From Acidobacteriaceae bacterium (lineage in GTDB: Bacteria; Acidobacteriota; Terriglobia; Terriglobales; SbA1), in contig PMHI01000317.1 of assembly GCA_003156615.1 (NCBI GenBank), forward strand, positions 8,480 to 13,515: a stretch of DNA of 5,036 nucleotides. The letters are read 5' to 3'. Under the pieces are notes generated by a model. That model was not told where the DNA came from and made no database searches. It saw nothing but the letters and a program-made list of their open reading frames with translations. Below, in pieces: positions 1-5,036 of this stretch. The translations under genes and the position numbers were made by a program. The first letter of the stretch is position 1, and each line of letters opens with the position of its first letter.

Positions 1-171
1 GGCATCCAGGCGCTTCTGGTCGGCCTGATCCTAGCGGGCATAATTCTTTTTCTGAAACCAAAAGACTACGACGCGCACGATGTCGAGGTTGCCGGTTTGT
101 ATTGGCACTTCGTGGACTTGGTATGGATGTTCATCTTTCCCCTGGTCTATTTGATGTCCACGAAGGTTTAG
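1..171 (+). CDS. ctaE: Cytochrome c oxidase subunit III, C-terminal end (5' partial)
   Basis: Frame 1 is open from the first base to the TAG at 169-171 and gives 56 residues, the end of a protein that starts outside the window. It shows two membrane helices (about residues 2-18 and 33-52) joined by a short charged loop rich in Asp and Lys. The last helix contains GLYWHFVDLVWMFIFPLVYL, which matches the strongly conserved final helix of the heme-copper oxidase subunit III family (COX3/CtaE/CyoC). In that family subunit III is a seven-helix inner-membrane protein that supports the catalytic subunit I; it carries no redox metal. The visible part would be helices VI and VII. Subunit IV follows 114 nt downstream, as in many bacterial oxidase operons. 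The family call is firm. Whether the oxidase takes cytochrome c or quinol cannot be decided from this fragment. Confidence 0.93.
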   Translation, partial: GIQALLVGLILAGIILFLKPKDYDAHDVEVAGLYWHFVDLVWMFIFPLVYLMSTKV

Positions 172-231
172 TTCGGTTTACACCGCTGGCGGGAACCGGA
201 ACAGCGGGACAGTGCAGGCAAGTTGCATAGG

Positions 232-258
232 TCCTTCGCGCAAACAACGCGCTCAGGA
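232..258. repeat. Imperfect inverted repeat (hairpin) between ctaE and ctaF
   Basis: TCCTTCGCGC (232-241) and GCGCTCAGGA (249-258) can pair at 8 of 10 positions around a 7-nt loop (AAACAAC), with two central mismatches. It is followed by TGACA and no T-run, so it does not look like an intrinsic terminator. The 'TCCTTCGC...GCTCAGGATGACA' style resembles short dispersed intergenic repeats that I recall from acidobacterial genomes. That link is from memory and not checked. It might act as an mRNA processing or stability element between the two oxidase genes. Confidence 0.5.
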
Positions 259-271
259 TGACAAGCTTGGT

Positions 272-281
272 AAAAGGGGAG
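272..281 (+). promoter_or_regulatory. Ribosome binding site of ctaF
   Basis: AAAAGGGGAG lies 4 nt before the ATG at 286. The purine-rich core (AAGGGGAG) is a good Shine-Dalgarno match, although the gap is slightly short. It supports ATG 286 as the start and contrasts with the poor sites ahead of the gene at 602 and of uvrA. Confidence 0.7.
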
Positions 282-285
282 CACG

Positions 286-597
286 ATGCACGACGTGGCG
301 AAGCACGACGATAGCAAGGGCCAGTATTTCTGGGTGTGGGGCGCTTTGCTGGTTCTCACCGGTGTGGAGGTTTGGCTCGGTTACAAGCAGGTATTCGAGC
401 CGGTTCGCATGCTTGAGGTACTGCTGGTGCTGTCCGTGATCAAATCGGCCTTGATCATTGCCTACTTCATGCACCTGAAGTTTGAGAAGGCGCTGATGCG
501 CTGGATGCTGGTGATCGCAGTGACGGGCTGTTTCGTGATTATGTACTTCTTCTTCTTTCCGGACGCAGGCCGCATCCTGCGGCTGGGCGTAAAGTAA
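286..597 (+). CDS. ctaF: Cytochrome c oxidase subunit IV (prokaryotic COX4 type)
   Basis: This 103-residue protein has three predicted membrane helices (about residues 15-33, 43-63 and 72-92). That is the size and topology of the prokaryotic COX4 family (CtaF/CyoD/CoxD). The motif in helix 2, [14 protein letters not shown] (residues 54-67), is the family hallmark: a helix ending in YFMHLK at the membrane face. The N-terminus is short, charged and His/Asp-rich ([12 protein letters not shown]). In the family this small subunit helps assemble and stabilise the binuclear centre of subunit I and binds no metal itself. The preceding gene is subunit III, which agrees. A good ribosome binding site at 272-281 supports the start. 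The next gene begins 4 nt after the stop, so the two are almost surely co-transcribed. The protein could equally be named CoxD; the symbol is a convention. Confidence 0.88.
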   Translation: MHDVAKHDDSKGQYFWVWGALLVLTGVEVWLGYKQVFEPVRMLEVLLVLSVIKSALIIAYFMHLKFEKALMRWMLVIAVTGCFVIMYFFFFPDAGRILRLGVK

Positions 598-601
598 AGT
601 T

Positions 602-847
602 ATGAGGTTTCTTTCGAACACAGGTCGTGCGCTTGCGCTGCTGCTGGTGCTCTGGGCTTCCATGATGCCCGCCTTAGGGCAGGGCTGCGCGATGTGCAAT
701 GCGAATGCACGAAGCACGCCCAAAGAAGGCCAGCAGGCGCTGAATCGGGCGGTCCTGGTGCTGTTGCTTCCCCCGATTGGAATGATGGTGTTTGGGGTTG
801 GATTGGCTTTTCGATACGGAAAGCGTCGCGATCAGGATCCGGACTAG
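602..847 (+). CDS. Small two-helix membrane protein with CxxC motif, function unknown
   Basis: This 81-residue protein starts 4 nt after the ctaF stop and probably belongs to the same transcript. Only a weak AG-rich stretch precedes the ATG, so translation may rely on coupling to ctaF. Residues 1-26 look like a signal peptide or first membrane helix (Arg2 and Arg9, hydrophobic 10-25, and ALG|Q fits a signal peptidase I site). Next comes [10 protein letters not shown] with a CxxC pair (Cys29, Cys32), then a polar stretch (35-49). A second helix (about 50-70) is followed by a basic and acidic tail ([11 protein letters not shown]). The cysteines would sit on the outer face of the membrane. There is no CxxCH, so it is not c-type haem. 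GQGC is a poor lipobox, so a lipoprotein is unlikely. I recall similar unnamed GCAMC proteins beside acidobacterial oxidase genes. A role in oxidase assembly, metal delivery or thiol redox is a guess from context. Confidence 0.8.
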   Translation: MRFLSNTGRALALLLVLWASMMPALGQGCAMCNANARSTPKEGQQALNRAVLVLLLPPIGMMVFGVGLAFRYGKRRDQDPD

Positions 848-873
848 GTTTCGACGAGCAACTTATCTTTTCG

Positions 874-907
874 CCCCTCTCCCTCTCCCTCCCCCTCCCC
901 CTCCCTC
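874..907. repeat. Pure polypyrimidine tract with perfect 23-nt mirror repeat
   Basis: All 34 bases from 874 to 907 are C or T. Within it, 885-907 reads identically in both directions around T896: five C on each side, then T, three C, T, C. A homopurine-homopyrimidine mirror repeat of this kind is the classic sequence requirement for intramolecular triplex (H-DNA). The complementary (-) strand carries more than four runs of three to five G separated by one to three bases, which meets the usual G-quadruplex pattern; the + strand could form an i-motif. The tract begins 27 nt after the stop of the small CxxC gene. Repeated C-runs also make it prone to slippage, so its length may vary between strains or be mis-assembled. 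Confidence 0.85.
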
Positions 908-940
908 GCCCCACCGAGCTCCGTTATTTTTCACTTCTTA

Positions 941-984
941 CCCACGGCTTACGCCTCTCCGGCAGGCTCAGGGTAAGCTGTGGG
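941..984. repeat. Long imperfect hairpin, REP-like intergenic repeat
   Basis: CCCACGGCTTAC (941-952) pairs with GTAAGCTGTGGG (973-984) over 12 positions, one of them a G-T wobble. The 20-nt interior holds a further short stem, GCCT (953-956) with AGGC (964-967). No T-run follows, so it is not a typical rho-independent terminator. The sequence, with its following GGGCTGCACTCTGCCGCCGC, resembles repeated intergenic palindromes I associate with acidobacterial genomes. That family assignment is from memory. The interior also contains GCTCAGG, which is present in the hairpin at 232-258 as well. Confidence 0.65.
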
Positions 985-1071
985 CTGCACTCTGCCGCCG
1001 CTCCGCGCCTCTACCACTCGGTACCCGCGATTCGACTCATGGGCCTGCGCTTCCTAAGCAAAGCTCTGCTT

Positions 1072-1077
1072 TATAAT
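1072..1077 (+). promoter_or_regulatory. Candidate -10 box (TATAAT) upstream of uvrA
   Basis: A perfect sigma-70 type TATAAT lies 77 nt before the uvrA ATG, in the only AT-rich patch of the intergenic region. At a 16-18 nt distance upstream I find only CTTCCT/GCTTCC, a poor match to TTGACA, so the -35 is weak or absent. A small hairpin (AAGCA 1056-1060 with TGCTT 1067-1071) abuts it. If used, transcription would start near 1084 and leave a leader of about 70 nt. The exact hexamer could also occur by chance. Confidence 0.4.
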
Positions 1078-1154
1078 AAGAGATTCGGCAGCGCGCTCTG
1101 AGGCCACTGAGAGCACCCCAGCGGTGATGGGATTGCCGACGGCTTACGTACCCG

Positions 1155-4154
1155 ATGTCTGACTCAATCTCTTATTCGACACCCAGCTCGACGATCACGG
1201 AAAGCATTGTTGTTCGCGGAGCTCGCGTTCATAACCTCAAGAACATCGATTTTGAAGTTCCGCACAATACTCTCACGGTGGTGACCGGGGTCTCGGGTTC
1301 GGGCAAGTCTTCGCTTGCCTTCGACACGATCTATGCGGAGGGTCAGCGGCGGTATGTGGAATCGCTCTCGGCTTATGCCCGGCAATTTCTAGAGCGCATT
1401 GAGAAGCCTGATGTGGATTCTATCGATGGCATCGCTCCCGCGGTGGCGATCCGGCAGAAGAATACGACGCGCAATCCGAGGTCGACAGTAGCGACGGCGA
1501 CCGAGATTTATGACTATCTGCGGCTGTTGTTTGCCCGCATCGGCCGCACTTATTGCGTGAACTGTGGCCGCGAAGTGAAGAAAGACACAGTGGACGAAAT
1601 TGCGGACGCGGTGTTGGCGCTGGATCCGGAGACGCGGGTGCAAATTGTTTTTCCTTTGCAGCCGGCCGTTGCCGCGCTGCGGGAGGCGGAGAAGAAGGCT
1701 GCGCGCCCGCGCAAATCGAGCAAGAAAACGTCTGCGCCGGACTCAGGATTAACCGACCAGCTCAAGGCTCGACTTTTCGATTTGCGCAAGGCTGGGTTCA
1801 ATCGGCTGTATCAAGCGGGCCAGGTGTTTGAATTTTCCACGCCGGAATCGCTTCTGGATATTCGCTTCGACCAGCCGGTGTTTATGCTGGTGGACCGCCT
1901 TACGGTTTCCACGGAGTCGCGCACGCGGATCGTGGATGCGGTGGAGACGGCATATCGGGAATCCGGCGAAGTCATTTTCGATTTGCCCCCGCATAATAAT
2001 CAGCCGGCCAGGGTTTTGCGTTTTGCCGAGCGTTTCGAGTGCAAGAACTGCAATCTGCGTTATGAAGAGCCGGAGCCGCGCCTGTTCTCTTTCAATAATC
2101 CGTATGGGGCATGTCCGCGATGCCAGGGATTTGGCAACACGATCGACTTCGACCTCGAGCGCGTCATTCCGGACCCCATGAAATCTCTGGGTGAAGGCGC
2201 CATTGATCCGTGGAACAAGCCCAAGTACCGGCCAGTGTTCACGGACATGAAACGCTTTGCCAAGCAGTCTGACATTCCGCTTGACGTAGCTTGGGCGGAA
2301 CTCGACGCGGCGCAGCAGGAACTCATTCTGGATGGGGATGGAAAATTCCTGGGAGTGCGCGGATTCTTCCAGTATCTCGAGCGAAAGAAGTATAAGTTGC
2401 ACATCCGCGTGTTTTTGAGCCGCTATCGTGGCTATTCGACTTGTCCCGAGTGCCGGGGCACGCGCCTGCGCCTGGAAGCCCGTCAAGTGAAGATCCATGG
2501 GAAAAATATTTGCGAAGTCTGCGCCATGACTGTGGAGGACGCCGCCAAATTTTTCGCCAGCGTGCAGTTGAGCCCAGAGGAAGCCGACATTGCAGACCGG
2601 TTGCTTCAAGAAATCCGCGAGCGGTTGCGGTTTCTCAATGACGTCGGCCTGGAGTATCTGACACTCGAGCGGTTGGCGTCCACGCTTTCGGGCGGCGAAG
2701 CGCAGCGCATTCAACTCGCTACTTCGCTGGGGTCGCGGCTGGTGGGCACGCTCTACGTGCTGGACGAGCCCTCGATCGGACTGCACAGCCGCGACACCCA
2801 CCGGTTAATCAAGATTCTGCATGATCTGCGCGACTTGGGGAACACGATCCTGGTGGTGGAGCACGATCCCGATATTATGCGTACGGCGGACCGGATTCTT
2901 GACCTCGGTCCTGGAGCGGGAGAAAACGGCGGCAAGCTCGTGGCGGCGGGAACCTACGAAGAGATTCTGCGCAATCCTGCCTCTCTCACGGGTCGATATC
3001 TTGCCGAAGATCTGCGCATTCAAATACCGGCGGCGCGGCGCCTGCCGGGAGTGCAGCAGATCAAGATCAAGGACGTGCGGGCCAACAATCTCAAAGGCAT
3101 CGACATTTGCATTCCCTTGCGTATGTTGGTCGCAATTACGGGAGTTTCGGGCTCAGGAAAATCTACCTTGTTGCATCAGGTCCTTTATCAAGCGCTGGGA
3201 GAAGCCAAGAAACAGCAAGGCCTGGGCCCGGCGCGGGGTGCCGCTACTTGGGAAAGCCTGGAGGGCGACCAGTTCATTGATGAAGTTGTGCTGGTCGATC
3301 AATCTCCCATCGGGCGGACGCCGCGGTCGAATCCGGTGACATACATCAAGGCGTTTGACGCCATCCGCGATCTTTTTGCCGGGCTGCCTGAGGCCAAGAA
3401 GCGCGGTTTCACTTCGGGACACTTTTCTTTCAACATTCCGGGAGGGCGGTGCGAGACTTGCCAGGGCGATGGCACCGTCACGGTGGAGATGCAGTTCCTT
3501 GCCGACGTTGAGCTGATCTGCGAAGAGTGCAAAGGGACACGTTACAAGGCGCAGGTGCTCGAGGTTCGCTACCACGGCAATAATATTCATGAAGTGTTGA
3601 ACCTCACGGTGAAAGAGGCGCTCAGGTTTTTTGCCGAGGTTCCCAAGATCACCGAAAAGGTGCGCGTGCTCGAGGAGGTCGGGCTGGGATATCTGCGGCT
3701 GGGGCAATCGGCGACAACTTTGTCCGGAGGAGAAGCGCAGCGCATGAAGCTGGCAGCGCATTTGCAGCCCGCGGCTCGTGAGATTGGGCGGCCGAGCGCG
3801 GCGCAGCCGGATGAAAGCCGCCGCCGACGTAGGCTCTACATCTTTGACGAGCCGACGACCGGACTGCATTTCGACGATGTCAGCAAACTATTAGCCGCCT
3901 TTCGCCGTCTTATTGATGCGGGCGGCTCCATCCTGGTGATCGAACACAATTTGGAAGTGATCAAGACCGCCGACTGGGTGATCGACCTGGGGCCGGAAGG
4001 TGGAGCGCGTGGCGGCAGAATTGTGGGAGTGGGTCCACCGGAAGCGATCGCCAGGGTCCCCGGCTCTTACACGGGCCAGTATCTGGCCCGCCTGCTGAAT
4101 GGCAATGACACGGGACATGCAAACGGAGCATTGCGTTCCGATGGGAACAAGTAA
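1155..4154 (+). CDS. uvrA: UvrA, excinuclease ABC damage-recognition ATPase
   Basis: The complete protein has 999 residues; typical UvrA has about 940-970. UvrA dimerises, scans DNA for bulky lesions and loads UvrB in cytoplasmic nucleotide excision repair. First ABC module: Walker A GVSGSGKS (45-52), signature LSGGEAQR (511-518), Walker B LYVLDEP (533-539), H-loop His570. Second module: Walker [10 protein letters not shown] (663-671), signature LSGGE (856-860), Walker [13 protein letters not shown] (894-905), H-loop His931. Cysteine pairs 296/299 with 320/323 form the insertion-domain zinc module. Pairs 766/769 with 789/792 form the zinc finger of the second module, which touches DNA in the family. 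Extra CxxC pairs at 134/137 and 430/433 may form the third module. [12 protein letters not shown] (716-727) is a strong UvrA motif. Unusual are a Lys/Ala-rich linker near 176-200 and a basic insertion near 871-893. ATG 1155 is the only possible start, because an in-frame TGA lies at 1125-1127 and no GTG or TTG intervenes. The Shine-Dalgarno is weak. The end overlaps the next gene. Confidence 0.99.
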   Translation: MSDSISYSTPSSTITESIVVRGARVHNLKNIDFEVPHNTLTVVTGVSGSGKSSLAFDTIYAEGQRRYVESLSAYARQFLERIEKPDVDSIDGIAPAVAIRQKNTTRNPRSTVATATEIYDYLRLLFARIGRTYCVNCGREVKKDTVDEIADAVLALDPETRVQIVFPLQPAVAALREAEKKAARPRKSSKKTSAPDSGLTDQLKARLFDLRKAGFNRLYQAGQVFEFSTPESLLDIRFDQPVFMLVDRLTVSTESRTRIVDAVETAYRESGEVIFDLPPHNNQPARVLRFAERFECKNCNLRYEEPEPRLFSFNNPYGACPRCQGFGNTIDFDLERVIPDPMKSLGEGAIDPWNKPKYRPVFTDMKRFAKQSDIPLDVAWAELDAAQQELILDGDGKFLGVRGFFQYLERKKYKLHIRVFLSRYRGYSTCPECRGTRLRLEARQVKIHGKNICEVCAMTVEDAAKFFASVQLSPEEADIADRLLQEIRERLRFLNDVGLEYLTLERLASTLSGGEAQRIQLATSLGSRLVGTLYVLDEPSIGLHSRDTHRLIKILHDLRDLGNTILVVEHDPDIMRTADRILDLGPGAGENGGKLVAAGTYEEILRNPASLTGRYLAEDLRIQIPAARRLPGVQQIKIKDVRANNLKGIDICIPLRMLVAITGVSGSGKSTLLHQVLYQALGEAKKQQGLGPARGAATWESLEGDQFIDEVVLVDQSPIGRTPRSNPVTYIKAFDAIRDLFAGLPEAKKRGFTSGHFSFNIPGGRCETCQGDGTVTVEMQFLADVELICEECKGTRYKAQVLEVRYHGNNIHEVLNLTVKEALRFFAEVPKITEKVRVLEEVGLGYLRLGQSATTLSGGEAQRMKLAAHLQPAAREIGRPSAAQPDESRRRRRLYIFDEPTTGLHFDDVSKLLAAFRRLIDAGGSILVIEHNLEVIKTADWVIDLGPEGGARGGRIVGVGPPEAIARVPGSYTGQYLARLLNGNDTGHANGALRSDGNK

Positions 4155-5036
4155 ACTTCTCGCTGGTGTAATGCTGGCTCTGGCAATGGGCTTGGGCTCA
4201 ATCGCGCAGGATGCCAGCCCAACTTCGCCACAATCCTCCGCACCGTCGTCGGAACAAACGCCGCCTCAGGCGGGGCAGCCGGTCGAGAAAGAACCATCAT
4301 CCAATCAGTCGGTCTCAGGGAAAAACGAATCCAGCTCTCGCCGGTCCGTGCACCACATCAGAGTTCCGGATGACGATTCCCCAGCCCAACCAACTGAACT
4401 TACAGCGGCGGAAACGGCGATTGAGGCAAAGAACTACTCTGCGGCAGAGTCGCTACTCCGCAGGTTGGTTGAGCACGATCCGGCGAGCTATGTGGCGTGG
4501 TTCGATCTGGGTTTCGTCGAAAATGCTGTGGGCAAGGTGGCCGATTCGATTGCGGCCTATCGCAAGTCAGTTGCCGCAAAGCCCGATGTTTTCGAATCAA
4601 ACCTGAATCTGGGACTGCAACTGGCCCAGACCGGCCAGCCCGATGCGGCAGAGTATCTGCGGGCTGCGACTCATCTGACGCCCACTAGTCACGCTGCCGA
4701 GGGTGAGTATCGGGCCTGGCTGTCACTGGGCGAGACGATTGAAAAGTCGAAGCCGGAAGAAGCCCTTGCTGCTTACGAGCAGGCGGCGACTCTTCAACCG
4801 AAAGAGGTCGAGCCACATCTTTCTGCCGGCCAGCTCTTCGAACGGGAAAATAAATTCGCCGACGCCGAGCAGGAATATAAGCAGGCGCTGGCGCTCGATT
4901 CACGGTCGACCGACGCGGTCATCGGACTGGCCAATCTCTACATGCGCGGCCGCCGTTTTCCCGAGGCGGAAGATTCTCTGCGGAAGTTGCTTGCGGTGCA
5001 TGCGGAGTCTGCGCCGGTTCACATTCAGTTGGGGCG
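4141..5036 (+). CDS. Secreted TPR-repeat protein (3' partial)
   Basis: An open frame starts at ATG 4141, inside the last codons of uvrA and in a different frame, and runs without a stop to the right edge (298 codons plus 2 nt). Residues 1-22 form a signal peptide (Lys5, hydrophobic 6-19, likely cut SIA|QD). Residues 24-85 are a Ser/Pro/Gln/Glu-rich, probably disordered linker. From about residue 86 come tetratricopeptide repeats of about 34 residues, at roughly 86-114, 115-148, 149-182, 188-220, 222-254 and 256-288. They show the usual pattern, for example AWFDLGFVENAVGKVADSI and AYEQAATLQP. TPR domains bind other proteins, so this is probably a periplasmic or outer-membrane-associated scaffold; the partner cannot be told. 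The only Shine-Dalgarno-like site is GGAG at 4125-4128, 12 nt upstream, which fits coupling to uvrA translation. Alternative starts at ATG 4171 or 4186 would lose the charged signal-peptide N-terminus. Confidence 0.93.
   Translation, partial: MGTSKLLAGVMLALAMGLGSIAQDASPTSPQSSAPSSEQTPPQAGQPVEKEPSSNQSVSGKNESSSRRSVHHIRVPDDDSPAQPTELTAAETAIEAKNYSAAESLLRRLVEHDPASYVAWFDLGFVENAVGKVADSIAAYRKSVAAKPDVFESNLNLGLQLAQTGQPDAAEYLRAATHLTPTSHAAEGEYRAWLSLGETIEKSKPEEALAAYEQAATLQPKEVEPHLSAGQLFERENKFADAEQEYKQALALDSRSTDAVIGLANLYMRGRRFPEAEDSLRKLLAVHAESAPVHIQLG

Larger units (their letters stand above)
848..1154. other. Intergenic region between the oxidase block and uvrA
   Basis: I see no convincing gene in these 307 bases. 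The open frames here are extensions or shadows with proline/leucine-rich low-complexity translations from the C/T tract. What it does hold is a polypyrimidine tract with a mirror repeat (874-907), a long imperfect hairpin (941-984), a GC-rich stretch (985-1050), a small AT-rich hairpin with a TATAAT box (1056-1077), and the decamer ACGGCTTACG twice (944-953 and 1139-1148). I looked for, and did not see, an intrinsic terminator (stem plus T-run) after the oxidase block, or an SOS box of the CTGT-N8-ACAG type ahead of uvrA. Confidence 0.7.

Noticed and set aside
602..700. Lipoprotein signal (GQGC) in the small CxxC protein
   Set aside because: The positions before Cys29 are Gly-Gln-Gly and lack the Leu at -3 of a lipobox. 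The partner Cys32 suggests a CxxC function instead.
253..723. 156-residue - strand frame across ctaF and the small CxxC gene
   Set aside because: It overlaps two real + strand genes and the intergenic hairpin. The His/Gln-rich composition fits reversed membrane-helix codons and not a protein.
911..940. Possible terminator after the oxidase block (GAGCTC followed by ATTTTTC)
   Set aside because: GAGCTC is a palindrome without a loop and no stem of useful length precedes the short T-run.
941..984. Hairpin read as an intrinsic terminator of the oxidase operon
   Set aside because: No T-run follows on either strand near the stem, and the loop is long and structured, so a repeat is the better reading.
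694..1101. 135-residue + strand frame from inside the CxxC gene through the C/T tract
   Set aside because: Its middle is a low-complexity Pro/Leu/Ser translation of the polypyrimidine tract, and the start lies inside another gene in a different frame.
848..1154. LexA/SOS box upstream of uvrA
   Set aside because: uvrA is SOS-regulated in some bacteria, but I found no CTGT-N8-ACAG or a close match here. A lineage-specific LexA motif could still be missed.
1749..2801. 350-residue open frame on the - strand opposite uvrA
   Set aside because: It lies wholly within the unmistakable UvrA coding frame. Its translation is rich in Arg, Gln and His with no domain pattern, which is typical of an antisense shadow in GC-rich DNA.
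3153..3869. 238-residue open frame on the - strand opposite the second UvrA module
   Set aside because: An antisense shadow of uvrA with no recognisable motif and no ribosome site that stands out.
4211..4606. 131-residue + strand frame within the TPR gene
   Set aside because: Its Arg/Ser-rich translation has no pattern, while the overlapping frame from 4141 gives a signal peptide and clear TPR repeats and stays open to the edge.

Overview
The window looks like a piece of a chromosome from a fairly GC-rich bacterium, most likely an Acidobacteriota (Terriglobia/Koribacter-like) relative. That placement is inference. It rests on the gene make-up: a cytochrome oxidase III/IV tail followed by a tiny GCAMC-type membrane protein, and a UvrA followed by a signal-peptide TPR protein. 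It also rests on the style of the intergenic repeats. No rRNA or other phylogenetic marker is present to prove it.

Layout, all on the + strand. (1) 1-847 is the end of an aerobic respiratory operon. It holds the last 56 codons of cytochrome c oxidase subunit III (ctaE), a 114-nt spacer containing an imperfect hairpin repeat, subunit IV (ctaF, 286-597), and 4 nt later an 81-residue two-helix membrane protein with a CxxC motif (602-847) that has no named function. (2) 848-1154 is a 307-nt intergenic region that I do not think codes for protein. It carries a pure 34-nt C/T tract containing a perfect 23-nt mirror repeat, a long imperfect hairpin of REP-like character, and a TATAAT box that could be the -10 of the uvrA promoter. 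(3) 1155-4154 is a complete uvrA (999 aa), the damage-recognition ATPase of nucleotide excision repair, with both ABC ATPase modules and the zinc modules intact. (4) 4141-5036 is the 5' part of a secreted or periplasmic TPR-repeat protein. It overlaps the end of uvrA by 14 nt and runs off the right edge, still open.

The left block works in respiration: the oxidase subunits sit in the membrane, and the small CxxC protein is probably an accessory. The right block is a repair gene apparently co-transcribed with an envelope TPR protein. Nothing in the sequence ties the two blocks functionally. I see no mobile element, CRISPR array, tRNA, rRNA or defence system. The parts most worth a second look are the small CxxC protein, the mirror/G-rich tract, the two hairpin repeats, the uvrA-TPR overlap and a short basic insertion in the second ATPase module of UvrA.
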